From: Spirosoma panaciterrae DSM 21099
GTDB lineage: Bacteria > Bacteroidota > Bacteroidia > Cytophagales > Spirosomataceae
NCBI RefSeq assembly: GCF_000374025.1
Contig: NZ_KB893191.1
Location: 39,386-92,130, forward strand
DNA: 52,745 nucleotides
Direction: 5' to 3'
This document shows, piece by piece, positions 1 through 9,204 of this stretch. The position numbers and the translations under genes are program-made. The notes under the pieces were generated by a model that saw only the letters and a list, made by a program, of their open reading frames with translations, did not search any database and was not told where the DNA came from. Position 1 is the first letter of the stretch. Each line of letters begins with the position of its first letter.

Positions 1-156
1 GTAAACGGTTCATCCCCACATGAGTGGGGAATAGGCACCGATGGTATACCAGCCGTTACGGTCGGGCGGTTCATCCCCACATGAGTGGGGAATAGTCCTG
101 CCCACCAATCCGGTCGTTCGGCCCATGCGGTTCATCCCCACATGAGTGGGGAATAG
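1..156 (-). CRISPR. CRISPR array 1, type I-E, cut by window edge
   Basis: Three identical 29-nt repeats lie at 6-34, 67-95 and 128-156, with 32-nt spacers at 35-66 and 96-127; bases 1-5 are the tail of a further spacer, so the array runs on to the left. Read on the minus strand, the repeat starts CTATTCCCCAC and ends GGGGATGAACCG, the usual 3' end of I-E repeats. It holds a 6-bp stem (CCCCAC/GTGGGG) with a TCAT loop. This puts the array on the same strand as, and downstream of, the cas3-cas6e genes, with its leader on the right. The repeat differs from that of array 2 at 6 of 29 positions. Confidence 0.95.
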
Positions 157-231
157 ACTGGAAATTTGCGTAAAAATGAGGTTTTTGCGGGTCAAAGAAC
201 ATTTATGTCATAAGGCAGACATAGGCATATA
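157..231 (-). promoter_or_regulatory. Probable leader of CRISPR array 1
   Basis: This AT-rich stretch sits between the cas6e terminator and the first repeat. Its repeat-proximal end on the minus strand reads CGCAAATTTCCAGT, which matches 11 of 14 bases of the segment just before the first repeat of array 2 (CGCAGTTTTTCAGT). The shared end supports the leader assignment and suggests that one Cas1-Cas2 complex could recognise both arrays. No promoter was clearly identified in it. Confidence 0.6.
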
Positions 232-273
232 AAACCAGCCAGTACCACCGAATCAATGGGTACTGGCTGGTTT
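232..273. terminator. Strong hairpin after cas6e
   Basis: A perfect 15-bp inverted repeat (232-246 and 259-273) encloses a 12-nt loop. On the minus strand it follows the cas6e stop and is followed by TTTTATAT, as in an intrinsic terminator. It separates the cas operon from the leader of array 1, so array 1 probably has its own promoter. Confidence 0.75.
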
Positions 274-284
274 ATGCTGGGAAA

Positions 285-941
285 TTATTGGGGTCGTGCT
301 ACTGAGATTAGCCCAAAACCAAATGCCTTAGCTGGGCCAATGCCACTTATCAAGGCCTGTTGCAGTAGGTTAGGTTGAGACACCTGCAATAAACCGTCGA
401 AACGAACTCCATAAAGTGGAATCGCATTTTTACCTTGGCTGCGTCGGTCAGCACCCAGCCAGAAATCATCAGTGGTTGCATACAACACCTGAAAACCATG
501 CTGCTCTCCTTTCCGACGCAGCCAGACATTGGCAGGTGTGGAGCCATCTTCCTGTTCAATGTTGAGCAGTGCAACCCGGCGCCCCTGACTTTTGCCTTCC
601 CGCTTTTCCTTTTTTGTCGGATTCGCTACCAGCCGAAATGCCAGGGTTTGCCCTACTGAAAAAGCGGGGGATATAGGTTTTAACTCAGGCCGATTCAGAA
701 AGTAGGCTTCCGGCAATTCGTTCCAGTTCGGCTCCGTCAGCGACTGAACCAGTACGGTGGGCAGCGCTGCTCCGTAGCCGACTGATTCCAGGCGAAACAA
801 AACGCCGTGTTGAGCGCGGTAGTCAACGCCCGATTCTGTCTGGAAAGCGTGGGACAGTGTCCGGTGCAGTTCGTAGGGGGAACTGACGTCGCGCAGGGCT
901 TCCCGGCAACGAGGGTTTAAGGTTAGTTTAGACAGGTACAT
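285..941 (-). CDS. cas6e: Cas6e crRNA-processing endoribonuclease
   Basis: This is the CasE/Cas6e subunit, which cuts pre-crRNA at the base of the repeat stem and stays on the 3' hairpin in Cascade. The protein is 218 aa, usual for the family. The start at 941 was chosen because the product then begins MYLSKLTL, like E. coli Cas6e (MYLSKV); an ATG at 983 would add 14 residues inside cas5. H26 in YELHRTLSH lines up with the catalytic His20 of E. coli Cas6e as I recall it. A glycine-rich segment near the C-terminus (GIGPAKAFGFG) fits the RNA-binding loop. The gene overlaps the end of cas5 by 14 bp and is the last of the minus-strand cas genes. Confidence 0.93.
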   Translation of the reverse strand: MYLSKLTLNPRCREALRDVSSPYELHRTLSHAFQTESGVDYRAQHGVLFRLESVGYGAALPTVLVQSLTEPNWNELPEAYFLNRPELKPISPAFSVGQTLAFRLVANPTKKEKREGKSQGRRVALLNIEQEDGSTPANVWLRRKGEQHGFQVLYATTDDFWLGADRRSQGKNAIPLYGVRFDGLLQVSQPNLLQQALISGIGPAKAFGFGLISVARPQ

Positions 942-1758
942 GGCTGTGGTTGATGGTATAGATAAGTACATCACGCGGAGCAAATCGGCGTGGTTCGAAA
1001 GAGAGGGGCACGTCTGCCCGCTGTACTTGCCGAACGGGCGTAAGCGTCAATCCGTCGATAGTTGATGAGGCTTCCCCAGCATCGACAACATACCGAAGCG
1101 CTGGCATAATCGGAGTCGAGTTGTCGCCCTGCGGCCCCCAAAACTTCCGGGCACGCTGGCTTAAGTTCAGCCAGGCGGTATCCTGAGTGGTGAGTAATGC
1201 CTGAGCCAGGGGCTGATTGACCACACTTACCTGTGCTGGCTGATCTGAAGCCGCAACCGTGGCGTACCGAAGCGGCAGACTGGGCAGAAACGCCTTACGC
1301 CCCAGCCGTAAGGGCCAATGAGGTTGGTTCAGGGCTTCGTCCAGTGCCCGTAAAAGGGTTTCGTCGTCACTCTCCAAACCTACCAGAAAATAGGCATCGG
1401 CGAGGTAGTAGCGTTCAGAAAGTACGGTCTCCTGTAAATCGCTGTCTGAGACGGGTTTGCCCGGTCGCAGTTTAGCTTTGGCCCGTAGCACGTTCTGCGC
1501 GGTATGGTAATCGCGTCGAACAACCCCTTCCTGGACCACCCGCACCCCGAAGCGTAGAGCCGACAGGTCGGCCAGGGTACGATTTTTTCCGGCTATTAAA
1601 TGAGTCGGCGTGGCCCGATCCCAGCCGAGAGCCGCACACAAAATCCCGATCACTCCGCTTTTGGATGGCTCTGTCAGGGTTTCGCGAATACCAAATCGAC
1701 TACTGACACCCCACGACTGCATAGGCCCAGCCAACCGCATGAATAAGGTATATGACAT
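928..1758 (-). CDS. cas5e: Cas5e, Cascade subunit (CasD)
   Basis: Cas5e caps the 5' handle of the crRNA in the type I-E Cascade complex. The 276-aa product begins MSYTLFMRLAGPMQSWG and continues with a segment of the form SRF-x-R-x-T-x-x-PSKSGVIGIL, the family signature in which the conserved PSKSG loop is clear. The length is slightly above the E. coli protein. It lies 11 bp after cas7 and overlaps cas6e, so these genes are surely one transcript. Nothing looks truncated. Confidence 0.95.
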   Translation of the reverse strand: MSYTLFMRLAGPMQSWGVSSRFGIRETLTEPSKSGVIGILCAALGWDRATPTHLIAGKNRTLADLSALRFGVRVVQEGVVRRDYHTAQNVLRAKAKLRPGKPVSDSDLQETVLSERYYLADAYFLVGLESDDETLLRALDEALNQPHWPLRLGRKAFLPSLPLRYATVAASDQPAQVSVVNQPLAQALLTTQDTAWLNLSQRARKFWGPQGDNSTPIMPALRYVVDAGEASSTIDGLTLTPVRQVQRADVPLSFEPRRFAPRDVLIYTINHSHVPV

Positions 1759-1769
1759 AGACAGGCAGA

Positions 1770-2969
1770 TTAGGCGTTGATCGAATTACCAAGCGATGCA
1801 ATCAGAGCCGAAACCTCTTCCTGCACCGAAACACCCGCTCCCTGAAGTGCCTTTACGGCTGCATCAGCATCATCGAGCAATACGCAGGAAGCCGACCCAT
1901 TGAGGCCATACATCTTTTTGAGTTTGGTATAATGGTGGCTCAGCGCATCGATGGCCCGTTCGGTCAGGCTCTGGTCTTTTGAGGGTTGAATGGGTTTCTC
2001 AAAGGCATTTGCCAACGAAACCGGCTGCCCACTTTCCCGCACAATAACCATAATGAAGGCGGGTAGCGAATGAGCGGCAAAGGTGTTTTGCTTACCAGAT
2101 GGACGCGCCTGAATAAATGCCTCGGCAAAAGCAATCACTCCCTCGCGGGCCGCAGCGGCATCACCGCCTAAATTGCCAACCAGCTGGTTCCAGTCTACAC
2201 AGGCAAAGCGGTAGAAACACGATGAGGCAAAACCCACCGTCCCAATCATACCGGCTCCGGCGTTATCTTCCGGCTGTAGGTCGTCAACAGCCGTAAAGTA
2301 ATCGAACTCCATGTTCATGCGGTTGACCGAAATGGCGTGGCTCACCTGACAGGCTGCATCGATGTTTTCGGTAGGGCTGTCGGCCAGCATCCGACCAAAC
2401 AGAGCTACATCCACCGACCGCACATGTTTTGGATACGTTTTCTTGTATTGGTCGGCCAGAGCCACAAAAGGCTTAACGGCCTCAGCAATTGCCTTGTCAT
2501 GGTCTTCTTTACCTTTCTTGTCGCCTTTAGCAGGTGGGTTAGACCGGAGTGTGGCAATTTTTTCAGCTACAGCAGCGGTTTCTTCACCGGCCTCTAGCAA
2601 TAGCGCAGCAGATCGCTGTAACTCTTCGGCACCGATATACAGCAGATAATCGGTCATACCCTTATCGTTCACACCGTATAGAGCCTCAAAAAACTCTTCG
2701 GCCATTGCTTTGGCTCGCGCTTCGGTTTGCCCACCCTTTACAAGCAGTTTAGCCACTTCGATAGGTGCCCGCTTGGTGCGTTTCCCAAGCCGGTCATGCA
2801 TCAGGGTTTCGAATACTTCAGACGTTCGCACTGAACGTTTCAGGCATTGCGAAGAAATGCGTTGCCGCCGGTAGCCGCCAAAGTCGCAGTCTTTAGGTGC
2901 TCCACTGTCGTCGCGGTTCAGGTTTGAGGGCGGAAAGTTCTGAAGGATGTGAAATTCAATGGTTTTCAT
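1770..2969 (-). CDS. cas7e: Cas7e, Cascade backbone subunit (CasC/Cse4)
   Basis: Six copies of Cas7e form the helical backbone that holds the crRNA spacer in Cascade. The protein is 399 aa from the ATG at 2969, where it reads MKTIEFHILQNFPPSNLNRD; this is the family N-terminus (the E. coli protein has a similar HxLxxxPxxxLNRD), so the upstream in-frame ATG at 3050, which lies within cse2, was rejected. Further family segments are GGYRRQRISSQCLKR and the internal AISVNRMNMEFDYFTAVDD. The start is 20 bp after the cse2 stop. Confidence 0.95.
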   Translation of the reverse strand: MKTIEFHILQNFPPSNLNRDDSGAPKDCDFGGYRRQRISSQCLKRSVRTSEVFETLMHDRLGKRTKRAPIEVAKLLVKGGQTEARAKAMAEEFFEALYGVNDKGMTDYLLYIGAEELQRSAALLLEAGEETAAVAEKIATLRSNPPAKGDKKGKEDHDKAIAEAVKPFVALADQYKKTYPKHVRSVDVALFGRMLADSPTENIDAACQVSHAISVNRMNMEFDYFTAVDDLQPEDNAGAGMIGTVGFASSCFYRFACVDWNQLVGNLGGDAAAAREGVIAFAEAFIQARPSGKQNTFAAHSLPAFIMVIVRESGQPVSLANAFEKPIQPSKDQSLTERAIDALSHHYTKLKKMYGLNGSASCVLLDDADAAVKALQGAGVSVQEEVSALIASLGNSINA

Positions 2970-2989
2970 GGAATGAATTGGTTTGGGGT

Positions 2990-3583
2990 TTATACGTTGG
3001 TTTGGTTGATAACTTCGGGGGTTTCCATATCTGAAGCGGCTCCGCCACAAGCGGCCTGCCAGTAGTCCCGCGCCCAGCGTCGGCGGGTTTCGTCAGTATC
3101 CCAGGTTAGTAAATCGGTTAGGAGTTGCCCAAAATCAATAGGTATTCTGTCAGCCGTAGCAATTCGTTGGATGATGTTCCGCAGTGGTATCGCCAAATCT
3201 TCGACTGGGGTGTCGAGCAGGGCGGAGAAGCGTAGGTCAAGGCTATCCTGACCTACGCTAAGTTCGTACCGTAACTTCCGAAGCGAGGCCCCCATTGAGC
3301 GCCGTTTAGTCTCTTCGCTGAAGCGCGGCAACTTCAGTTGGTTGCTTTTATCCCAGAATTTGGTGGCATAGAGCGCAAACAGCGTAGCTATCAGCCGGTA
3401 GGTATCGAACGTCAAATTGTCGCCGTCGGGCAAGTGTTGCCCCAGAATACGCACATCGCGGAAGTCACCCAAGGGGTTAGTGGCCGCCCGACGCAGTTCG
3501 GCCAGATTGGCGCGGCCAGTGGGCCCTTTTTGTCGTTCCAGAAAGCTGATAAACTCAGCCTGTTGGTTGGTAAGTCGATTCAT
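2990..3583 (-). CDS. cse2: Cse2, Cascade small subunit (CasB)
   Basis: Cse2 is the small subunit, present as a dimer, that stabilises the R-loop. The 197-aa protein is basic and helical, with the family-like segments GPTGRANLAELRRA and RKLRYELSVGQDSLDLRF. Sequence conservation in this family is low, so the position between cse1 and cas7 is an important part of the call. The ATG overlaps the cse1 stop by 4 bp (ATGA-type overlap), which points to translational coupling. Confidence 0.92.
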   Translation of the reverse strand: MNRLTNQQAEFISFLERQKGPTGRANLAELRRAATNPLGDFRDVRILGQHLPDGDNLTFDTYRLIATLFALYATKFWDKSNQLKLPRFSEETKRRSMGASLRKLRYELSVGQDSLDLRFSALLDTPVEDLAIPLRNIIQRIATADRIPIDFGQLLTDLLTWDTDETRRRWARDYWQAACGGAASDMETPEVINQTNV

Positions 3584-5193
3584 ACTGTTTCGGGTTTATT
3601 GCTTTTATCGGTTTTAGGGTAAAGTGTTCCATGTCTGAGAACCAGTTCAGCCTCGGCCTGTGCCTGTAACGTACGAGCATCCTGCTGAAAGGACTCCAGT
3701 GCCTGACGGAGGGCTTTTTGTGCGGTCTGGCGGAGCGTTGTTTGCCAGCGGTGTTGTAGGTTTTGTAATTCCTCACCTTCGACAGGCACTGTAGCAACCT
3801 GCCCCAGAAAAGTATCGAACACGCTACCCAGGATCAACCAGTAACGACTTTCGGCATCAATCATCTGCACAAAGGCATCGCGGTCGGCCCGTTCTACATC
3901 GCCAAGGCGAACACCCCAGGGCTTATTAAGCCGCACACGGGTAGCAAAGGCCCGAACAGCCTCGCGCAATCGACCGGCTACTACGCGGGCATCGTCCGTT
4001 GACGCCTGAGGTGAATCAATCATTTGCTGTAAAGCGATCCAGCGACTTGGCTCATTGATAATGCTGGGATAGATGGTTACCCGCTCATGCCGCCAAAGCT
4101 CCACTTTTGCCTGATCGTTCACCAGTCCAAACACGTCGGCCAGAAGTGGTTCATGGCGAGCCATATCAAGGCTATCAAGAGTGCTGGGGTCGGCAAGCCA
4201 CTCAAAGGTGCGGGGGGCATGGCCCTGATGCTCACGTGCCATCATGTAGATAGTACTATCCTGCCAGAGCGCCCGGGATGTGCTGAAGCGTATCGGTAGT
4301 TCACCTATCTTTTCGTTGTAGTAATAAGCCAGATGGGGGTCGTCGAAGAGCCGCTCCATTTTGCTACCCTGATTATACCGAACCCCCACAGCCACTTTTC
4401 CATCCGAATCCGTTATGAGTTGCAAACGGCGGCTCTGGAAGGTAAACAGACTCCGTACACCATATACCTGCCGGTCTTTGAGGGGCTTTGGTGGGTCCTG
4501 CGTTTCCCAAGTAGCACTATGTGCGTCTTTATCCACATTTCCCCAAACCTTTTCAGTTGGTGCCAGATTGAGCAGTAATGCCCGGAATAAGGAGGTCTCT
4601 CCATTGACCGAACCACGCAGCCAGAAAAAAGCGCCACCAACCAGCGGCCCGTGGCATAGGTTGAACGGCTGCGCTACTCCCCCTCCCAAGGCGGCTGCCT
4701 GACAGCATACCAAAGCGCGGGCGGCTTCGGCAAACGTCATGATCTGCGGAACACTGTCGAGGTCATGGCTAAACAGAAGGGCGTTATTGCCACTCGTAGC
4801 TGCGTGTTGTAGCCGCGACAAAGGCGAAATCTCTTTCGCATCGGTTTGCGGATGGCCGTAGAAGGGTCTCACCGGCGACAGTAAATCGAAGTGCGTAGAA
4901 TACTGACGTAAATAGTCATCTATCCTACTGGCATCGAACTGTCCAGCATCCCAGGTGTTGAACCAGTCGGTTTCGTTGACCAGTTCGGGAAACACCGAGG
5001 CTACCAATGCCGCTAAGAGCCGGTTGAGCGAAATGGTTTCCAGCGGGTTATCGGTGGCTAATTCGGCAATATCGTGCGCCCGGATAAGGGCTTCGCGTAG
5101 CCCCACCGCTGCGGGTGGAGCCGTTCCGGCGTACCGGTTCCCACGCCACCTAACAGGTAGCCAGGGTTCTTCGAGAAGGTTGAACGTAGTCAT
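3580..5193 (-). CDS. cse1: Cse1, Cascade large subunit (CasA/Cas8e)
   Basis: Cse1 recognises the PAM, starts unwinding of the target and recruits Cas3. The product has 537 aa, usual for the family, and begins MTTFNLLEEPWLPVRW, matching the LLx-x-W-IPV start of CasA proteins. Other family segments are NRLLAALV near residue 60 and LLSPVRPFYGHPQ near 108. It follows cas3 by 8 bp and overlaps cse2 by 4 bp. It is a separate protein, not the Cas3-Cse1 fusion seen in some actinobacteria. Confidence 0.95.
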   Translation of the reverse strand: MTTFNLLEEPWLPVRWRGNRYAGTAPPAAVGLREALIRAHDIAELATDNPLETISLNRLLAALVASVFPELVNETDWFNTWDAGQFDASRIDDYLRQYSTHFDLLSPVRPFYGHPQTDAKEISPLSRLQHAATSGNNALLFSHDLDSVPQIMTFAEAARALVCCQAAALGGGVAQPFNLCHGPLVGGAFFWLRGSVNGETSLFRALLLNLAPTEKVWGNVDKDAHSATWETQDPPKPLKDRQVYGVRSLFTFQSRRLQLITDSDGKVAVGVRYNQGSKMERLFDDPHLAYYYNEKIGELPIRFSTSRALWQDSTIYMMAREHQGHAPRTFEWLADPSTLDSLDMARHEPLLADVFGLVNDQAKVELWRHERVTIYPSIINEPSRWIALQQMIDSPQASTDDARVVAGRLREAVRAFATRVRLNKPWGVRLGDVERADRDAFVQMIDAESRYWLILGSVFDTFLGQVATVPVEGEELQNLQHRWQTTLRQTAQKALRQALESFQQDARTLQAQAEAELVLRHGTLYPKTDKSNKPETV

Positions 5194-5201
5194 GATAAGT
5201 A

Positions 5202-8102
5202 TTAGGGTTTATTGTAAATCAATCCCAGCCGGTCATTCAATTCTAGGCGAATGCCCCCAACTATAGCTTTATTATCAGTAAGCTCGATGAGCTGAAAGCG
5301 TTTGAGTAATCGGTTTTCTTCCTGCTGTTTCTGCCAAGCTTCGTTCGGCTCTTTCCACAAGGCCGAGACAATGCCGCCCTGGCTAATCCGTACGGCTGCG
5401 CCGAATATAGAGCGCAGCAAGTCAGGCGTCATAAACAGTTTTTTGCCACGCCGAATCAACGTGTCCCCATTAGGGTTTAGGCTCCACCCGTCATCGGTGC
5501 GATGCAGTAGCAGTACCTCGGCATTAACGCCTTCGGGGTCACGGGTAAATGCCTGTAAATGCTTCGGGATATTGCCGTTCGGGTTATCTTCATCTTCAGT
5601 CAGCAGTGTTTCTTTTGCCTGGAATAAATCCTGCATATGGTTTGGCGGAGGAATCAGCCGCCCGTCGGCATCGGCCTGTTGACGGCCATTTCGTGCGCTC
5701 CAGTCCTCATCGGCCTTTGCGTAATCAGCCTGAGTAGCAGGATTTAACGGTTCAGTAAAGCGAAAGTTCTGGTTATAAACCCGTTCAACCAGTTCGCGAT
5801 AGCCGGGTAGCGTTCCATCACCCAGCGGCAATGCCCAGCCCTTGCTTTGCTGTAGTATTGTCCATGTTTGCCACAGTAGTTTACGGCCGTAAATGCGCCC
5901 ATTAGCCGACAACTCATCTACATCCGGCAGGTCGCCCGGTTCGGCTTCTGGACAGGCGATATATAGTTTAGGATTTTCATAACCAGATGGTCGGTTATCG
6001 CGCTGGTGACGATGTAACCGTCCGGCTCGTTGCAAGAGCAAGTCTACCGGGGCCAGGTCAGTAATCATGGCGTCGGCATCGAGGTCCAAACTCTGTTCAA
6101 TGACCTGCGTCCCTACCAGCAAACCGGGACGGCCAGGGCGTTTGGGGCCAAATCGTTCGCGGGCTTTTTCTTCCCGTTCCTGCCGCCATGCCTGAGGCAT
6201 ACGGGCGTGGAGCAACAGCCGATCTTCAGATGGTAGCAACGTGTCATCGTCCAGCAGGTCGAATAATTGCTGCGCCCGGTCTACTTTATTGCAGATAATC
6301 AACACCGTAGCTCCTTCGCCAATGAGCTTTCGGGCCAAATCGGCCATTGTGGTAATCTCCTCGGAACACCACTGGAAATGGAGCCGCTGGCCCCGTTTGC
6401 TATCAGGTTTAAAAGGGTGTAACGCCATCCTGCCTCCAGCCGACTGCCAGGCAACCGGATAAGGATCCAGCGTACTATCCTCTACCGAATCGGTCTTTGT
6501 ACCCCAGGCTGCAAGCATTTGCTGTCGAGCTTCACTAGGCAGTGTGGCCGATAACACAACGACGTTGATGTCCAACGCCCGAAGCCACGGCAGCAATCGC
6601 CCGAAAAGGGTGTTCATGTAGGTATCGTAGGCATGGACTTCATCGAAGATGATGGTCTTGCCGCAAAGCGCGAAAAGCCGTAGAAAGAAGTGTTTGGCGT
6701 AGAGAACGCCCAGAAAAAGCTGATCTACCGTACCAACGCCATAGGGTACCAGCAGTGCCCGTTTTTTCGGCATAAACCACGAGAGAAGCCGGTTCTTAGC
6801 CCCCATATCGCCCGGTAATATCCGCTCGTCATCATCGTTATCTACAATAGAAGCGGTCAAGTTGGCAACCACCAGCAGGGACAGAGCATCCTCGCGTAGC
6901 AAGTCATTTCCGTGGACAAGCCGTAGGGCAGCCTCATCACCCACATGCGCACCCAGCAGTTGTTTTTTGGAATTACCCGTTAGAAAAGCGGCCAGCCGGG
7001 GATACAGACCATCTGAGGTTGACTGCGAGGGCATGGCCGCGTAAATACCCTGACCAAACCGCCCTGCCAGATAAAAAGCTGCTTCGGTTTTACCCTCGCC
7101 AGTGGGGGCTTCTATTATTATAAGGTTAGGAGCATTCTTATTCAATAATACTTTACGAGCGATGCTTTGCAATGGTCGTGGCCTATTACCAAAATGAGCC
7201 TTAAACGATTTGACCCGTAGTTTGGCCTGATGTTTCAGCCCAGCCAGTTCATACGCCTTCAATGCACCCTCGTGGCTACTTTTCAGGTAATTCGACAAAT
7301 CGTCGTTGGCTTGTACCTGGTGGTCATAGCACGTTTGCATGGAACCCAGCCAGTCGGCCAGGGTAGCCCACCCGGCAAACGCCATCATCCAATCGGGCCA
7401 GCCAGTTCCTGAACGGCGGTCAATGGACTTTTGGTGAGGGACTGGGGGCCAATCGGCACTCCATACCTTGAAAACAGCATTGGCTAAATCAAGCTGTGCC
7501 TGTTTCCAGGGGCTATCACCCAGAACAGCTACTATCCGTTTATCCTCCGCTACTCCATCCGTTATACGTCGTAAGCTTAACTTGCCATGATGAATACCTA
7601 CACAGGTAGCCAGCGCATCGAGCAAAAATTCGGGCAGTGGTTTACCCTGACGGTCTTCGTCAATGTCAGCGTGCAGCCAACGGCGTACAATGGCGATGGA
7701 TGCATGACCGTGATGCAGTCGATTCGCTTCGGGATGAATGTGTAACCCCGCATCGGCTAGTTTTTTGACAACCTCCGGTGCTGCGCCCGGTATGCCCTGA
7801 AAGCTCGGAATTCCCTTGCCCAGATCGTGTAATCCAATCCAGATGCTGAGAAATCGGCCTGCCCCAGCCAGCGACATACCGATACCGTCAGCCATTTTCT
7901 GTTTGAGCGACAGGGGTAGAAAGTTGTCCCATAGTATTTGGGCGGCACTACCTACGTCGATGAGGTGCGCCCAGAGCGGGTGGGTCCAATCGGCGGGTAG
8001 TCCGTCGATCTTTTCCCGATTGGTTTTGGCCCAGAAGAGCCGCCAGATGTCCATAAAAAGGGGATTGGTTGATACGGTGGGCAAGCTACTTCGGAACTGC
8101 AT
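5202..8102 (-). CDS. cas3: Cas3 helicase-nuclease
   Basis: Cas3 is recruited by target-bound Cascade and unwinds and degrades the DNA. The 966-aa protein has an N-terminal HD nuclease domain: HLIDV near 46, catalytic H92-D93 in GLHDLGKG, HHGH near 130 and HHGK near 171. The superfamily 2 helicase follows, with Walker A APTGEGKT at 332-339, DEVH at 487-490, SAT at 518-520 and QRAGRLHRH late in the protein. All key residues are present, so the protein should be active. A second ATG at 8054 (MDIWRLFWAK) starts nearer to where homologues begin, and the first 16 residues have no recognisable family match, so 8054 is an equally good start and would leave room for a promoter after the WYL gene. Confidence 0.96.
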   Translation of the reverse strand: MQFRSSLPTVSTNPLFMDIWRLFWAKTNREKIDGLPADWTHPLWAHLIDVGSAAQILWDNFLPLSLKQKMADGIGMSLAGAGRFLSIWIGLHDLGKGIPSFQGIPGAAPEVVKKLADAGLHIHPEANRLHHGHASIAIVRRWLHADIDEDRQGKPLPEFLLDALATCVGIHHGKLSLRRITDGVAEDKRIVAVLGDSPWKQAQLDLANAVFKVWSADWPPVPHQKSIDRRSGTGWPDWMMAFAGWATLADWLGSMQTCYDHQVQANDDLSNYLKSSHEGALKAYELAGLKHQAKLRVKSFKAHFGNRPRPLQSIARKVLLNKNAPNLIIIEAPTGEGKTEAAFYLAGRFGQGIYAAMPSQSTSDGLYPRLAAFLTGNSKKQLLGAHVGDEAALRLVHGNDLLREDALSLLVVANLTASIVDNDDDERILPGDMGAKNRLLSWFMPKKRALLVPYGVGTVDQLFLGVLYAKHFFLRLFALCGKTIIFDEVHAYDTYMNTLFGRLLPWLRALDINVVVLSATLPSEARQQMLAAWGTKTDSVEDSTLDPYPVAWQSAGGRMALHPFKPDSKRGQRLHFQWCSEEITTMADLARKLIGEGATVLIICNKVDRAQQLFDLLDDDTLLPSEDRLLLHARMPQAWRQEREEKARERFGPKRPGRPGLLVGTQVIEQSLDLDADAMITDLAPVDLLLQRAGRLHRHQRDNRPSGYENPKLYIACPEAEPGDLPDVDELSANGRIYGRKLLWQTWTILQQSKGWALPLGDGTLPGYRELVERVYNQNFRFTEPLNPATQADYAKADEDWSARNGRQQADADGRLIPPPNHMQDLFQAKETLLTEDEDNPNGNIPKHLQAFTRDPEGVNAEVLLLHRTDDGWSLNPNGDTLIRRGKKLFMTPDLLRSIFGAAVRISQGGIVSALWKEPNEAWQKQQEENRLLKRFQLIELTDNKAIVGGIRLELNDRLGLIYNKP

Positions 8103-8106
8103 CTGA

Positions 8107-8128
8107 AGTGGACATTTCGGCGTCCACT
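8107..8128. promoter_or_regulatory. Candidate operator before cas3 (AGTGGAC/GTCCACT)
   Basis: A perfect 7-bp inverted repeat, AGTGGAC (8107-8113) and GTCCACT (8122-8128), with an 8-nt gap, fills the space between the WYL gene stop and the cas3 start. The same heptamer recurs in the divergent WYL/cas1 promoter region. That pattern is what one expects of an operator for a local regulator. That the WYL protein is the one binding it is inference. Confidence 0.5.
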
Positions 8129-9119
8129 AATCGTTCTGATAACGGGCTATCAACTCTTCGGCTTCCTGCCGTAACCGTAGGCGCAGTTCGGCAGGTTCAA
8201 GTACGGTAATTCCGACACCCCAGCTCTGGCAGAACGATCGCAACTCTTCAAAGCCTTCCAGTTCATAGGAAACCACCAGTCTACCATCGGAGCGTTCGGT
8301 TTCTATCTGTTGAGAACTATGATATTGTCGTTCGTGGAAGTAGCGGGCTTTCTCTGGCTCTACCAGCAGCCGAAGGGTATAGACTTCGCCCGAATTGATA
8401 GCCCCCATCGATGCCCAGAAGTAGGTAGTTGGGTCGAAGTCATCGGGAATCTCAAAATAGTTTTCCGGGCAAGGTACAACCTGACTGATTCGAGTTAAGC
8501 CAAAGTTGCGAATCGCCCGTCGCTCATGACACCAGGCAATCAGCAGCCACGCTCGTCCACGTTTCACGAAGCAGTAGGGGTCAATCTTTCGGCCAACCGA
8601 ATCGGTACCGGTTTTAGCCGTGTGGTAATTAATCTGAACAGACTGCCGCTCATCCATGGCGGCTTCCAGTGCCCGGAAGTTTTCGAGCGCGATGAGGTCG
8701 GCAGGTGAATTATCGAAGTGCCATTCCTGCAAGGGTTCTTCCAAGTCGAAGACATAGGTGACTGGCCGGGCACGTTCCAGCAATTTGTCGAAAGCCCGTT
8801 TGAGTGGTTCAAAGTGGGGTGTTCCGGCCAGAACCGATCGGCTGGCTTTGGCCGCGATGGCCAGTGCCCGGAGTTCACTATTATCGAAATCAAGGGTTGG
8901 GATCTGAACGTATTGGCGGTCGGTCGGTAGCGAGAAGATGCGCTTTCTTCCGATTCGATGCTCCTGTATGGGTAGGCCCTGTTGTTTTAACTGCCCAAGT
9001 AATCGCTGTACCTGTTTGTGACTTAAACCGGTAAGGTTGCGAAGCTGACCATAGGTAGGTTGTTGACCGCTTTGTAAGCATTGGCGAATAACCGCCAGGG
9101 AAGAGGTGGGTTGAGACAT
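8127..9119 (-). CDS. WYL-domain transcriptional regulator of the cas locus
   Basis: The 330-aa protein has an N-terminal helix-turn-helix (about residues 8-50, GQLRNLTGLSHKQVQRLLGQL) and a WYL domain in the middle (around RAWLLIAWCHERRAIRNFGLTRIS), followed by the C-terminal extension common in such regulators. WYL domains bind small ligands or nucleic acid and often control CRISPR-Cas and other defence genes. It is the first gene of the minus arm, 24 bp before cas3, and is divergent from cas1, so it is well placed to control both arms. The recurring GTCCACT heptamers at 8107-8128 and 9205-9256 are candidate binding sites. Whether it represses or activates cannot be told from the sequence. 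Confidence 0.9.
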   Translation of the reverse strand: MSQPTSSLAVIRQCLQSGQQPTYGQLRNLTGLSHKQVQRLLGQLKQQGLPIQEHRIGRKRIFSLPTDRQYVQIPTLDFDNSELRALAIAAKASRSVLAGTPHFEPLKRAFDKLLERARPVTYVFDLEEPLQEWHFDNSPADLIALENFRALEAAMDERQSVQINYHTAKTGTDSVGRKIDPYCFVKRGRAWLLIAWCHERRAIRNFGLTRISQVVPCPENYFEIPDDFDPTTYFWASMGAINSGEVYTLRLLVEPEKARYFHERQYHSSQQIETERSDGRLVVSYELEGFEELRSFCQSWGVGITVLEPAELRLRLRQEAEELIARYQND

Positions 9120-9204
9120 GGTATGGTTAAGGTGGGTGAAGGGTCGAATATTAGGAAAATATATTCATATTACAAGCGGCTTGTTGCTGGTGAGAAAGAG
9201 TTGC

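Noticed and set aside
10..195. Minus-strand 61-aa frame
   Set aside because: It is a translation of the repeats of array 1.
2970..3050. Longer N-terminus of Cas7
   Set aside because: It overlaps cse2 and lacks family similarity; the ATG at 2969 gives the typical start.
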